Position numbers and translations under genes: made by a program. From Halorubrum sp. Atlit-26R (GTDB lineage Archaea; Halobacteriota; Halobacteria; Halobacteriales; Haloferacaceae): 64,000 nucleotides of DNA. Shown piece by piece: positions 1-8,659 of the stretch; positions within the stretch are counted from its first letter, which is position 1, and every line of letters begins with the position of its first letter. Below the pieces are notes generated by a model. It did no database searches, was not told the origin of the DNA, and saw nothing but the letters and a program-made list of their open reading frames with translations. The stretch is taken from contig NZ_QPLT01000016.1 in the NCBI RefSeq assembly GCF_003666015.1, forward strand, positions 1 through 64,000. The letters run 5' to 3'.

Positions 1-2
1 TT

Positions 3-155
3 CAACATGGAAATCGGAATGCTATCGAACGTGTCTTTTGGGAAATAGAACGCCGAACATCATCGTTTGCGAATAGTTTTAGCAATGTCGCGTTAGAGAC
101 AGCTCAAAACTGGCTCGAAGCCTTCGCAGTCTACCACAATTCACGCCAAACTTAA
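3..155 (+). mobile_element. C-terminal end of IS6-family transposase (runs off left edge)
   Basis: The last 50 codons of a DDE transposase are readable up to the TAA at 153-155. The segment HGNRNAIERVFWEIERRTSS is typical of the end of haloarchaeal IS6-type transposases (ISH14/ISH29-like, from memory), where the glutamate of the DDE triad lies in the NAIER region, followed by a Trp-rich tail ending FAVYHNS. The length of the tail is close to that of intact family members, so the protein end itself looks complete. No terminal inverted repeat can be seen between its stop codon and the adjoining pilin remnant, with which it overlaps by two bases, so the right end of the element is probably lost. 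The rest lies outside the window. Confidence 0.8.
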
Positions 156-283
156 CGCGACCGCCCGAGGACGAACGTCCCGATGACGGCCGCCAGGATG
201 ACTGTGATCGCGACCATCAGGATGACCCCGATAACGGGGCTCACCGCGCGGTCGTCCGATTTGGATTGGTTCTGTGGTTTCAT
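152..283 (-). pseudogene. Truncated archaeal type IV pilin (N-terminal segment only)
   Basis: The 43-residue product starts MKPQNQSKSDDRAVSPVIG and continues with a 24-residue hydrophobic helix ending in GTFVLG. RAVSPVIGVILMVAIT is the hallmark N-terminus of haloarchaeal PilA-type pilins (class III signal peptide cleaved before the hydrophobic helix, N-terminal pilin domain DUF1628). Normal pilins have another 80-130 residues of beta-rich head domain after this helix. Here the frame ends after RSR at a TAA that overlaps the stop of the transposase remnant, so the head domain was removed by the IS junction at about 152-163. It is probably non-functional, although a secreted or membrane stub is not excluded. 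Confidence 0.75.
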
Positions 284-510
284 TGTTTGAACCCAGCGGT
301 TCACCGAGAAACGGGAATGAGAGCCTCGTGTGCCATGGTCGAAGTGACTCTCAGCTCCGTTCCGATCGGTTGCTGGCTAACTAAAGAGATGAGGACCGCG
401 CTTATGTACTTAATGGCATGAATATCAGCGCCGAAAATTGAACGGTAGGGGCCACACACCTGACGGATGAACGACCGCTGATATCCACCGATGGGCACTG
501 GCGTGAAAAA
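284..510. other. Intergenic region upstream of pilin remnant and toxin-antitoxin pair
   Basis: This stretch has clearly lower GC than the following genes. A minus-strand frame of 78 codons lies here (301-537) but it has no family resemblance, no haloarchaeal codon bias and covers the promoter of the downstream antitoxin, so I do not call it. A TATA-like run read on the minus strand near 401-415 could drive the pilin remnant. Nothing else was recognised. Confidence 0.4.
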
Positions 511-534
511 TGGGTGTGTTTTTATTTCTACCCA
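511..534 (+). promoter_or_regulatory. Promoter and possible operator of the toxin-antitoxin operon
   Basis: An AT-rich TATA-like box (519-528, TTTTTATTTC) is centred about 25 bases before the ATG at 549, which fits leaderless transcription. The box is flanked by inverted half-sites TGGGT (511-515) and ACCCA (530-534). AbrB-type antitoxins usually repress their own promoter, so this is a plausible autoregulatory site; binding is inferred only. Confidence 0.5.
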
Positions 535-548
535 CACTATACTCGGGC

Positions 549-779
549 ATGTCCGAGACGACGCTCGACGATCGGGGCCGGATGACGCTTCCGAAGGAGT
601 TGCGGGAGCGCTACGGCGATCGCTACCGCATCGTCGAGGTCCACGACGGGATCAAGCTGATCCCGGTCGCGGAGGATCCCCTCGACGCCCTTCGAGACGA
701 GTTCGCGGAGGTCGAGAAGACGGCCGACGAACTTCGCGAGGAGGCACGCGAGGCGGCGTTCGACGAGGCCGGGCGCTGA
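549..779 (+). CDS. vapB: AbrB/MazE-family antitoxin (VapB-like)
   Basis: The 76-residue protein begins MSETTLDDRGRMTLPKELRE, the swapped-hairpin AbrB DNA-binding fold (T-x-D-x-R-G-R-x-x-L-P-K), followed by a short acidic helical tail (about residues 45-76) that normally wraps the toxin. An ATG 39 bases upstream would add 13 residues absent from the family and would sit inside the TATA box, so 549 is preferred. The gene abuts the PIN-domain gene directly (TGA at 777-779, ATG at 780). Its expected role is neutralising the toxin and repressing the operon. The family assignment is firm; the exact type name (VapB) follows from its PIN partner. Confidence 0.85.
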   Translation: MSETTLDDRGRMTLPKELRERYGDRYRIVEVHDGIKLIPVAEDPLDALRDEFAEVEKTADELREEAREAAFDEAGR

Positions 780-1154
780 ATGTACGCGGAGACCGACTTC
801 CTCCTCGCGCTCATCAAGGACGAGGACTGGCTCGGTGAGGCGGCCGAAGAGGTGTACCGCGACCGTCGAAGCGAGCTGTGGACGTCGCAGTTCACGCTCA
901 TCGAACTCCTACTGGTTGCCTACCGCGAGGACCGAGACACGGAACGAGTCGTCGCGAACGCCGCGAGTCTCGTCGAGGTCCGCGGCGACGTCGACGCGGT
1001 CGTCGCGGCGGCGACGTACGTCGAGGAACACGGATTCACGCCGTTCGACGCCCTCCATCTCGTCGAGTCGGACGGGGACCCGATCGTCTCCAGCGACAGG
1101 GCGTACGACGGCTTCGCGCCGCGAATCGACCTGACGGAGCCGAGCGAGGACTGA
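780..1154 (+). CDS. vapC: PIN-domain ribonuclease toxin (VapC-like)
   Basis: The 124-residue product has the PIN-domain acidic residues in order: D5 in the opening MYAETDFLLALI, E42 in FTLIELLL, and D94 with D102 in GFTPFDALH and ESDGDPIVSSD. PIN toxins of the VapC type cut tRNA or rRNA using a Mg site made by these acidic residues. It is fused operonically to the AbrB-type antitoxin with no gap, which supports a type II toxin-antitoxin module. The length is normal, there is no frameshift, and the frame ends 42 bases before rfcL. The RNA target cannot be told from sequence. Confidence 0.85.
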   Translation: MYAETDFLLALIKDEDWLGEAAEEVYRDRRSELWTSQFTLIELLLVAYREDRDTERVVANAASLVEVRGDVDAVVAAATYVEEHGFTPFDALHLVESDGDPIVSSDRAYDGFAPRIDLTEPSED

Positions 1155-1196
1155 CGCTCCGCAACCACTAAACGCGGCTCGCTCCTTGTCCCGGTA

Positions 1197-2726
1197 ATGG
1201 CCGACTGGACGGAGAAGTACCGCCCGAGCACGCTCTCGGAGGTGCGCGGCAACGACAAGGCCCGCGACGCGTTCGCGGAGTGGGCCCGCTCGTGGGACGA
1301 CCACCGCGAGGCGGTCGTCCTCCACGGGAGCCCGGGCGTCGGGAAGACGAGCGCGGCGCACGCGCTCGCGAACGACATGGGGTGGGAGACCGTCGAGCTC
1401 AACGCCTCCGACCAGCGCACCGCCGACGTCATCGAGCGGTTCGCGGGGCGGGCCGCGCGCAACGCCACCCTCGGCGGGAGCGCGGCGGGCGGCGGCGCGG
1501 CCGGCGGCGACACCGCCTCCCGGCAGCTCGTCATCCTTGACGAGGCCGACAACATCCACGGCAACTACGACCGCGGCGGCGCCTCGGCGATCACGAAGCT
1601 GGTCAAGGAGTCGGGCCAGCCCATCGTGCTCATCGCAAACGACTTCTACGACATGTCGCGGGGGCTCCGGAACGCGACCCAGGAGATCGAGTTCCGCGAC
1701 GTCTCCGCGCGCTCCATCGTCCCCGTCCTCCGCGACGTCTGCCGCAAGGAGGGGATCGAGTTCGAGTCGGACGCGCTCCAGCGGATCGCGGAGGGGAACC
1801 GCGGCGACCTCCGGGGCGCGATCAACGACCTCCAGGCCGCGACGCAGGGGCGCGACTCGATTACGGTCGAGGACGTCGTCACCGGCGACCGCGACAAGGC
1901 GCTGGGGCTGTTCCCGTTCCTCGACGCGGTCCTCAAGGAGGAGTCCGCCGAGGAGGCGCTCCAGTCCGCGTACGCCGTCGACGAGACGCCGGACGACCTG
2001 ACGCGCTGGATCGAGAACAACCTCCTCGACGTGTACGAGCCCGCGGAGGCGGTCCGCGCCTACGACTTCCTCGCGAACGCGGACGTGTGGCTGGGCCGCG
2101 TGCGCGCCACGCAGAACTACTCCTACTGGCGCTACGCGACCGACAACGCGGCCGCGGGCGTCGCGGCCGCCCGCGACGGCGAGAAGGGCGGGTGGACGCG
2201 GTACGGCCGCCCGCAGTTCTGGTCGTCGTCGGACGCGACCGCCGACGAGGTCGTCGGCAAGATCGCGGCCGCGAGCGGCTGTAGCGTCGCGACGGCCCGA
2301 CGCGAGGTGTTGCCGTTCCTCCAGGCCGTCACCCACCACTGTAAGCCTCGCGAGCTGACCGTCGCGATGGCGGCGGCGTACGACCTCGACGAGGAAGGGG
2401 TCGCCTTCGTCACCGGCTCCGGCGAGTCGACGAACAAGGTTGCCTCGATCGTCGAGGACGCGCAGGCCCGCCGCGATGAGCTGATCGAGGAGCACGCCGA
2501 CGGCGCCTTCGCGTTCGACGCGGCAGGGCGCGCGGACGACGACGCGGTGGGCGACGACGCGGTGGGCGACGGCGACGACGGGTCCGCCACGGGCGGCTCC
2601 GAAGCGGACGCTGCCGGTGCCGATCGCGACGACCCCGCGGAGGGAGGAAGTTCCGACGACGCGGCAGGGCGCGCGGACGACGACGACGCGGACGACGATC
2701 AGGCAGGGCTGAACGATTTCATGTGA
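1197..2726 (+). CDS. rfcL: Replication factor C large subunit (clamp loader)
   Basis: The 509-residue AAA+ protein opens WTEKYRPSTLSEVRG (RFC box), has the Walker A HGSPGVGKT at about 43-51, Walker B LVILDEADN near 110, the large-subunit box YDMSRGLRNATQEIEF, and the RFC collar helices after about residue 240. It works with small RFC subunits to load PCNA on primed DNA. After residue 415 there is a long Asp/Gly/Ala-rich linker of low complexity typical of halophiles, ending in QAGLNDFM, which matches the PCNA-interacting PIP-box (Q-x-x-L-x-x-F-M). A TATA-like ACTAAACGC lies about 27 bases before the ATG, consistent with a leaderless message. No partner gene is adjacent. Confidence 0.97.
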   Translation: MADWTEKYRPSTLSEVRGNDKARDAFAEWARSWDDHREAVVLHGSPGVGKTSAAHALANDMGWETVELNASDQRTADVIERFAGRAARNATLGGSAAGGGAAGGDTASRQLVILDEADNIHGNYDRGGASAITKLVKESGQPIVLIANDFYDMSRGLRNATQEIEFRDVSARSIVPVLRDVCRKEGIEFESDALQRIAEGNRGDLRGAINDLQAATQGRDSITVEDVVTGDRDKALGLFPFLDAVLKEESAEEALQSAYAVDETPDDLTRWIENNLLDVYEPAEAVRAYDFLANADVWLGRVRATQNYSYWRYATDNAAAGVAAARDGEKGGWTRYGRPQFWSSSDATADEVVGKIAAASGCSVATARREVLPFLQAVTHHCKPRELTVAMAAAYDLDEEGVAFVTGSGESTNKVASIVEDAQARRDELIEEHADGAFAFDAAGRADDDAVGDDAVGDGDDGSATGGSEADAAGADRDDPAEGGSSDDAAGRADDDDADDDQAGLNDFM

Positions 2727-2868
2727 GCCGCTCCCCGGCCGCGCACCGCGGAGTGCCTCCTGAGCGGCTCCAGAGTTCGCAGGTGGCCTTTCTTCGACCC
2801 GCTTTCCGTCCGGCACCGTGTCCGTCGGGCTGCGACGCGGTACCGGACGAGCGTTCCGGCAGAGCCGG

Positions 2869-4005
2869 TCAGACGCCGCGAGTTCGACTCGCCTCGCCCT
2901 CGGACGGCTCCGCGGTCTCGATCGGCTCGTCGCAGACGAACTCGAACCGAGCGCCGCCCTCCCGGCTCCGGGTCGCCGAGACCGTCCATCCGTGAGCCTC
3001 CGCGATCCGCTCGACTATCGCCAGTCCGAAGCCGGTCCCGCCCGGGGCGGTCGTGTGCCCCGGCTCGAAGACGGCCTCCCGCTGGTCCGGGTCGATCCCC
3101 GGGCCGTCGTCCGCGACGTAGAATCCGTCGTCCGTCCGCCCGACGCGAACGCGGACCGCGGCGTCCTCGACGTTTCTCGCGGCGCGCTCTCCCGGCAACT
3201 CCTCGCCCGGCGAGAACGTGCCGGACGCGACCCGGTCCCCGGACCCGCTCCCGGCCGGGTCCGAGCCGGGCAGCGCGTCGACGTCCTCGGGCGTCCCGTG
3301 TTCGAGGGCGTTCCGGAAGAGGTTCTCTAGGGCCTGCCGGAACCTGTCGGCGTCGCACGGGACCGTCCCGAGCGGGCCGTCGACGACGAGGGCGGCGTCT
3401 GCGCGTTCACCGACGGTCTCCCACCCGCTCTCGACGACCGGCCGCAGTTTCGTCGGCTCGGGGGACTGGACCATCTCTCCCTCCCGCGCCAGCGTCAGAA
3501 GTTCGCCGATGAGGTCGTCCATCCGGTCGAGCGCGTCGAGGGCCCGGTCCAACCGCTCGGCCGACGCGTCCTCGTCGAGTTCGGCGGCCAGTTCGATGTT
3601 CCCGACAGCAACGGAGAGGGGGTTCCGAAGGTCGTGTGAGACGACGCTCGCGAACTCCTCTAACCGTTCTCGCTGTCGCTCCAGCCGCCGTCGGCGCTGA
3701 ACGCGTTCGTCCGCCAGAAAGAGGTACCCCACGACGTCGCCGTCGTCCGTCGCCCGCCCTCGCTCGTGTACCCACCGCGGCTCGCCATCAGACGCGACTC
3801 GATACACCACGTCGACGGGGTCCGAGTCGAGCGCCTCGCGGAGCCGCTCTCGGTCGTCGCCGACGACGCGGTCGAGCCAACCGCCGTCCGGTCGTTCCGC
3901 GACCTCGGGCCGCGGCTCACCGGACGCCTCGATCACGAACCGGGAAGGGTCGCCCTCCGGGCGACGGTACGCGATACCGGGCCGTCGTTTCGTCGAACGC
4001 GACAC
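2869..4005 (-). CDS. PAS-type sensor histidine kinase
   Basis: The 378-residue soluble protein has a degenerate PAS-like region (about 20-100), a short basic coiled linker, a HisKA dimerisation domain with the phosphoacceptor H124 in VVSHDLRNPLS, and a HATPase domain with N-box N232 (NLFRNALEHG), G1 DDGPGI and G2 GGTGFGLAIV. A low-complexity insertion of about 40 residues (PGSDPAGSGSGD) separates the N-box from the G1 box. There is no transmembrane segment and no receiver-domain gene alongside, so it is an orphan kinase whose partner is elsewhere. It is transcribed divergently from the alcohol dehydrogenase gene. Confidence 0.92.
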   Translation of the reverse strand: MSRSTKRRPGIAYRRPEGDPSRFVIEASGEPRPEVAERPDGGWLDRVVGDDRERLREALDSDPVDVVYRVASDGEPRWVHERGRATDDGDVVGYLFLADERVQRRRRLERQRERLEEFASVVSHDLRNPLSVAVGNIELAAELDEDASAERLDRALDALDRMDDLIGELLTLAREGEMVQSPEPTKLRPVVESGWETVGERADAALVVDGPLGTVPCDADRFRQALENLFRNALEHGTPEDVDALPGSDPAGSGSGDRVASGTFSPGEELPGERAARNVEDAAVRVRVGRTDDGFYVADDGPGIDPDQREAVFEPGHTTAPGGTGFGLAIVERIAEAHGWTVSATRSREGGARFEFVCDEPIETAEPSEGEASRTRGV

Positions 4006-4149
4006 GTGTCAACGAGGTTACTCGGCCGTCATAAACCTTACTCGGATATCACTTATCGTGCGCTGAGAACAACTGAATATCACGTGAAATAATCGGCGGA
4101 GCGGGGGAACGCCGGGGATACTTTGTCGCGGCCGCCGATGGATCGGCGT
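4006..4149. promoter_or_regulatory. Divergent promoter region, kinase and alcohol dehydrogenase
   Basis: The 144-base gap holds AT-rich boxes for both directions. A TATA-like GATACTTTG (4116-4124) lies about 30 bases before the ATG at 4150. Two ATATCAC heptamers (4047-4053 and 4077-4083) form a direct repeat that could be a regulatory site; this is only suggestive. Confidence 0.4.
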
Positions 4150-5229
4150 ATGCGCGCAGCGATCCTCCGGGAGTACGGCGAGCCGCTGGCGGTCCGCGAA
4201 CTCCCAGACCCCGACATCGACACCGACGGCGCCGTCGTCCGCGTCGACGCCTGCGGCGTCTGCCGCAGCGACTGGCACGCGTGGGCCGGCCACGGCGAGT
4301 GGGCGGACGACCGCGTCCCGCGCGGCCAGGTCCTCGGCCACGAGCCGGCCGGGGAGGTCGTCGCGGTCGGCGACGAGGTCGACCGGTTCCGCCCGGGCGA
4401 CCGCGTGGTCGTCCCGTTCTCGCTCGGCGACGGCACCTGCCCGCACTGCCGCCGCGGGGCCGGCAACGTCTGCGAGGACGGGCGTGCGCTGGGGTTCGAG
4501 GCCGCCGCGCCGGGCGCGTTCGCGGAGCGCGTGCCGGTGCCGGCGGCCGACTACAACCTCGTCGAGCGCCCGGAGTGGCTCGGCGCGACCGCGGCCGCGG
4601 CGCTCGGCTGTCGGTACATGACCGCGTATCACGCGCTCGCGGAGCGGACGACCGTCGGCGGCGGCGACGCCGTCGCCGTCCACGGCTGCGGCGGCGTCGG
4701 GCTCTCCGCGGTCCAGATCGCGGCGGCGCTCGGCGCGCGCGTGGTCGCGGTCGACGTCGACGACGACGCCCTCGCGCTGGCTGCCGAGTTCGGCGCGGCC
4801 GAGACCGTGAACCCGGAGTCGATGTCGGACGGGGCAGGCTCCGTACCCGAACGGATCCGCGCGCTCACCGACGGCGGCGCGGACGTCTCGCTCGACGCGC
4901 TGGGGATCGCGGAGACCTGCCGCAACTCCGTCCGGTCGCTGCGGCCGCGGGGCACGCACGTCCAGGTCGGGCTCACGACGGACGCCGAGCGCGGCGAGGT
5001 GTCGCTGCCGACCGACTGGATGACGCGGTGGGAGATATCCTTCGTCGGCTCGCGCGGGATGCCGCCGACGAGCTACCCGGACCTGTTCGCGCTGATCGAG
5101 GCGACGGGGATCGATCCCGGAGAGCTGGTCGCCCGCGAGCTGTCGCTGTCGGATGTCTCCGACCGGCTCGCGGCCATGGACGAGTACGAGGCGACGGGCG
5201 TCGAGGTCGTCACCGAGTTCGGGGGGTGA
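4150..5229 (+). CDS. Zinc-dependent alcohol dehydrogenase (MDR family)
   Basis: This 359-residue medium-chain dehydrogenase has the catalytic-zinc motif CGVCRSDWHAW followed by GHEPAGEVV, and a Rossmann domain with GCGGVGLSAVQ preceding an acidic strand end (VVAVDVDDD), which suggests NAD. The structural-zinc lobe reads GDGTCPHCRRGAGNVC: three of the usual four cysteines are present and the first is replaced by Asp, so that site may be altered. The start at 4150 was chosen over 4123 because MRAAILREYGEPLAVRE is the family N-terminus. It probably oxidises a small alcohol or polyol; the substrate is unknown. The next gene is convergent. Confidence 0.9.
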   Translation: MRAAILREYGEPLAVRELPDPDIDTDGAVVRVDACGVCRSDWHAWAGHGEWADDRVPRGQVLGHEPAGEVVAVGDEVDRFRPGDRVVVPFSLGDGTCPHCRRGAGNVCEDGRALGFEAAAPGAFAERVPVPAADYNLVERPEWLGATAAAALGCRYMTAYHALAERTTVGGGDAVAVHGCGGVGLSAVQIAAALGARVVAVDVDDDALALAAEFGAAETVNPESMSDGAGSVPERIRALTDGGADVSLDALGIAETCRNSVRSLRPRGTHVQVGLTTDAERGEVSLPTDWMTRWEISFVGSRGMPPTSYPDLFALIEATGIDPGELVARELSLSDVSDRLAAMDEYEATGVEVVTEFGG

Positions 5230-5232
5230 CCG

Positions 5233-6159
5233 TCACCGGTCTCGGTTCGCGCCGAGCCCCGGGATCGCGACGCGGTCGTCCACGCGCTCCATGAACTTCG
5301 ACGCCGTGAGCACCAGCGCGAGGTACATCGCCCCGAGTATGAGGAAGACGGCCGTGTACCGGAACGTGTCGGTCGCGACCTGGTTGGCCCGGTAGTACAG
5401 CTCCGGGACCGTGATGAAGCCCGCGAGCGACGAGTACTTGATCAGGTAGACGAACTCGTTCGTCCACGAGGGGATCGCGTAGCGGAGCGCCTGCGGGAGC
5501 ACCACGTAGTAGATCGACTCGATCTTCGAGAGCCCGATCGCCCGTCCGGCCGTGATCTGCCCCTCGTCGACGCTCTCGACCGCGCCCCGGATGTACTCGG
5601 CCTGGTAGGCGGCCCCGTTGAGCGTGAACCCTAAGATTGCGACCCACACCACGTCGCGCGGGAACACCCCGGACAGCGCCGCGGGCACCGACGCCGCGAG
5701 GTTCAGGCCGTAGTAGAGCACGAACAGCTGCGCGAGGAGGGGCGTGCCGCGCAACAGCTCGGTGTATCCAAGCGAGAGCCACGCCGAGAACCGACCGTAC
5801 ACCCGCGCGACCGCCAGCGGCACGGCGATGAAGAAGCCGCAGACGAGGCTCACGCCGGTGATGACCACGGTGAGCCACGTCCCCTGCGCGAGGACGGGCG
5901 TGAGCTCGACCACGAACGCGGCGTCGGCCGCCACCGCGGCGAGCCCCGGCACCGCGGCGAACGCGCTCTCGACGGCGTCCGGCGCGACGAACGGCTCGCC
6001 GACCGGGGCGATGGGGCCGCCGAGCCATCGGTTGACCCAGCTGACGACGAGCCAGCCCCAGAACAGTGCGCCGGCGGCGACGAGGAGGAGCCTCCCCGCG
6101 GACGGGTCCGCGTCGGCCACGCGCTCGCCCACCGTCCGCGGTCGCGTCGCCCCCGCCAT
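5233..6159 (-). CDS. Amino-acid ABC transporter permease (second permease)
   Basis: The 308-residue integral membrane protein has an N-terminal anchor helix followed by the HisM/GlnP-type core with about five helices. The EAA loop reads GRAIGLSKIESIYYVVLPQALRYAIP, the contact site for the ATPase. GTPLLAQLFVLYYGL is the family signature before the last helices. ATG at 6159 overlaps the TGA of the ATPase by one base, showing translational coupling. A large periplasmic-side insert lies at about residues 40-90. It would form the channel heterodimer with the first permease for polar amino-acid uptake. Confidence 0.92.
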   Translation of the reverse strand: MAGATRPRTVGERVADADPSAGRLLLVAAGALFWGWLVVSWVNRWLGGPIAPVGEPFVAPDAVESAFAAVPGLAAVAADAAFVVELTPVLAQGTWLTVVITGVSLVCGFFIAVPLAVARVYGRFSAWLSLGYTELLRGTPLLAQLFVLYYGLNLAASVPAALSGVFPRDVVWVAILGFTLNGAAYQAEYIRGAVESVDEGQITAGRAIGLSKIESIYYVVLPQALRYAIPSWTNEFVYLIKYSSLAGFITVPELYYRANQVATDTFRYTAVFLILGAMYLALVLTASKFMERVDDRVAIPGLGANRDR

Positions 6160-6905
6160 CAGTCGTGGCTCGCGATGCGTTCGAGGAAGCGGCCGGTCCG
6201 CTCTTTCTCGGGCCGTTCGAACAGCTGCTCGGGCGGGCCGCGCTCGACGACCCGGCCGTCGTCGAGGAACACGACCTCGTCGGCGACCGCCCGGGCGAAG
6301 CTCATCTCGTGGGTGACGACGAGCATCGTCATCCCCTCGTCGACCAGGGCGCGCATCACCTCCAACACCTCGCCGATGAGCTCGGGGTCGAGCGCGCTCG
6401 TCGGCTCGTCGAACAGCATGAGCTTCGGCTCCATCGCCAGGGCGCGGGCGATCCCCACCCGCTGCTGTTGGCCGCCGGACAGCTCCGCGGGGTACGAGTC
6501 GAGCTGGTCGGCGAGGCCGACGCGCTCCAGCTGGTCCGCCGCGCGCTCGCGGGCCTCGTCCTCGGAGAGTCCCAGGACGCGACGGGGGCCGAGCGCGACG
6601 TTTCCGACCGCGCTCAGGTGCGCGAACAGGTTGAAGCTCTGGAACACCATGCCGACCTCCCGGCGGAGCTCGTCGACGTCGGTGTCGGGCGAGAGCACCT
6701 CCTCGCCGTCGAGGGTGATCGAGCCCTCCTGGGCCTCCGCGAGCCGGTTGACGCAGCGCAGCATCGTCGACTTCCCGGAGCCGGACGGGCCGATCAGCAC
6801 GGTCACGTCGCCCCGGTCCATCCCGAAGGAGACCTCGTCGAGCACCTGCTCGTCGCCGTACCACTTCGAGACGTCGCTCACCCGGAGGAAGTCGCCGTCA
6901 GTCAC
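6159..6905 (-). CDS. Polar amino-acid ABC transporter ATP-binding protein
   Basis: The 248-residue GlnQ/HisP-type ATPase has Walker A GPSGSGKST (about 35-43), Q-loop FQSFNLFAHL, signature LSGGQQQRVGIARAL, Walker B LMLFDEPTSALDPE and the switch histidine in VVTHEMSFAR. The start is GTG at 6905, overlapping the upstream permease stop in a GTGA arrangement; no ATG exists before the conserved FLRVSDVSKWYG. It energises the two adjacent permeases. The subfamily (polar amino acids) is clear from overall similarity and gene order, but the actual substrate is not. Confidence 0.94.
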   Translation of the reverse strand: MTDGDFLRVSDVSKWYGDEQVLDEVSFGMDRGDVTVLIGPSGSGKSTMLRCVNRLAEAQEGSITLDGEEVLSPDTDVDELRREVGMVFQSFNLFAHLSAVGNVALGPRRVLGLSEDEARERAADQLERVGLADQLDSYPAELSGGQQQRVGIARALAMEPKLMLFDEPTSALDPELIGEVLEVMRALVDEGMTMLVVTHEMSFARAVADEVVFLDDGRVVERGPPEQLFERPEKERTGRFLERIASHD

Positions 6906-7732
6906 GCCGACTCCCCCTCCGGGATCGCGTAGCGGGTACCGAGGTAATCGAGCGCGCGGTTCGTCGTGAACGTGAGGACGAAGTAGATGCCACTGATGAA
7001 CAGGATCACTTCGAGGACTGCCGTCGTCTCCTGGGTGAACAGGTCGTACCCGCGGGTCAGGAGCTCGGCGAGCCCGATCGCGAAGACGATGCTCGTGTCC
7101 TTCAACACGATGGTGAACTCGTTTTGGAACCCCGGGATCGACCGCCGGAGCGCCTGCGGCACGACGACGTAGCGGATCGCCTCGAATCGCGAGAGCCCCA
7201 CCGACCGCCCCGCCTCCAGCTGGCCGTCGTCGACGCTCGACAGGGACGCTCGGAATATCTGCGACTGGTACGCCGCGCTCCGCAGCCCCAATCCCAAGAT
7301 ACTCGCCGAGACCGCCGGTGAGATCGACCCGACGCCGAGGTTCACCTGCGGGACGCCGATCACGAAGTACATCACGAGGAGGATGACGACGATCGGCGTC
7401 CCGCGGAGGACGACGCCGGCGGTGCTCACGAGCCGCTTCGGGAGCCCCTCGCCGTACACCTCCACCGCGCCGGCGGGGAAGCCGGCGAGGAACCCGAGCA
7501 GGATCGACGCGACGGTGAGCCCGACCGTCAGCAGGACGCCGCCGGCCAGGTAGTCGACGTTCCGGACGACGAACCACCAGTCGGCGGGCTCGCCGACCAG
7601 CCACCAGTCGATCGACTCGCTCACGGACCCGACGGCGGCGGCCGTCAGCGGCGTCTCACCGGAGGCGGTACCCGGGGCGAGAGCGCCGAGGCTATCGGAC
7701 GCGGCGAGCGCGAGGGGCCCCGCGACCGACAT
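6902..7732 (-). CDS. Amino-acid ABC transporter permease (first permease)
   Basis: Chosen start MSVAGPLALAAS gives 276 residues; an upstream in-frame ATG would run into the binding-protein gene. The family core is plain: LRGTPIVVILLVMYFVIG and the EAA loop GRSVGLSRFEAIRYVVVPQALRRSIP. An N-terminal hydrophobic segment and a long Trp-rich loop (WWLVGEPADWWFVV) precede the core. It starts one base after the binding-protein stop codon, so the order is binding protein, permease, ATPase, permease in one operon. Confidence 0.92.
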   Translation of the reverse strand: MSVAGPLALAASDSLGALAPGTASGETPLTAAAVGSVSESIDWWLVGEPADWWFVVRNVDYLAGGVLLTVGLTVASILLGFLAGFPAGAVEVYGEGLPKRLVSTAGVVLRGTPIVVILLVMYFVIGVPQVNLGVGSISPAVSASILGLGLRSAAYQSQIFRASLSSVDDGQLEAGRSVGLSRFEAIRYVVVPQALRRSIPGFQNEFTIVLKDTSIVFAIGLAELLTRGYDLFTQETTAVLEVILFISGIYFVLTFTTNRALDYLGTRYAIPEGESA

Positions 7733-7733
7733 C

Positions 7734-8537
7734 CTACTCCTGCCCGAACCAAGTGTCTCTGAGCTCTCCGAACGTCCCGTCGTCTTGGACGGTCTGGAGC
7801 CCGCTGTTGAGCGCAGACTGGAGCTCCGACTCGTTCTGACGGATCCCGAAGCCATACTGCTCGCCGGTCTCCTCGACGAACGCGACCGTCACGTCACGGC
7901 TCGCGGTGAACGTGTCCGCGACGGGGGTGTCGACGACGACCGCGTCGATGTTCCCGTTCGAGAGGTCCTCGACCGCGAGGACGTAGCTGTCGTACGTCGA
8001 GAAGTTGTCATCCGGGATGACATCCTCGCCGACGAGGTTCGACTCGACCTCGGCGGCGCCGGTGGTCCCGGACTGCGCGCCGACCCGGGTCCCCTCGAAG
8101 TCCGCCCACCCGGACGGCTGGAAGTCGCCGCCCTCGCGGACGAGAACGGCCTGGTTGGCCTCCCAGTAGGGGTCGGAGAAGGCGATCGTCTCCCGGCGGT
8201 CTTCGCTGATCGTCAGCGCGGCGGCGATCACGTCGATCTCCTCGTTCTGCGTGAGCGCGGGGATGAGCCCGTCGAAGTCGAAGGTGGCCCACTCGCCGAG
8301 CTCGTAGTCGGTCTCGGCGACGACGGCTTCGAGCAGGTCGACGTCGAACCCGACTAGCTCGCCGTCCTCCCGCATTTCGAACGGCGGGAATCCGGGCGCG
8401 GTTCCGGGCGTGATCGTCATGCTGCCCCCGCTCTCGCCGAGACAGCCGGCGAGGCCGGTGGCTCCAACGGCGGCCGTTCCGCCGGTCAGTTTCAGGTAGG
8501 TCCGACGACTCACGTCGGCGTGCGTGCGGCGTGTCAT
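7734..8537 (-). CDS. Amino-acid ABC transporter substrate-binding lipoprotein
   Basis: The 267-residue product begins MTRRTHADVSRRTYLKLTGG, a Tat signal, with lipobox GLAGC that places a lipid-modified cysteine at about residue 33. The rest is a type II periplasmic-binding fold of the GlnH/ArtJ kind (PPFEMREDGELVGFDVDLLEAV and the SEDRRETIAFSDPYW block). The start at 8537 is preferred because the twin Arg then sits near the N-terminus. It would capture a polar amino acid outside the cell and deliver it to the downstream permeases. Confidence 0.93.
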   Translation of the reverse strand: MTRRTHADVSRRTYLKLTGGTAAVGATGLAGCLGESGGSMTITPGTAPGFPPFEMREDGELVGFDVDLLEAVVAETDYELGEWATFDFDGLIPALTQNEEIDVIAAALTISEDRRETIAFSDPYWEANQAVLVREGGDFQPSGWADFEGTRVGAQSGTTGAAEVESNLVGEDVIPDDNFSTYDSYVLAVEDLSNGNIDAVVVDTPVADTFTASRDVTVAFVEETGEQYGFGIRQNESELQSALNSGLQTVQDDGTFGELRDTWFGQE

Positions 8538-8659
8538 ACCCGTGCGAGTACGGCGAGCGATTTCAACCTTTCCTCCCTCGGACAGGGTCAACCCGTCTCT
8601 GGGGGTCCGACACCGCCTTTGCCAGGGCGGCTAACGAAAGTTCGGCCGTGCGGCGCCGG

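Noticed and set aside
301-537. 78-codon minus-strand frame near the left edge
   Set aside because: No family resemblance, poor haloarchaeal codon bias, and it covers the promoter of the antitoxin gene.
909-2816. 635-codon minus-strand frame across rfcL
   Set aside because: Shadow of rfcL; Arg/Val/Asp repeats without any motif.
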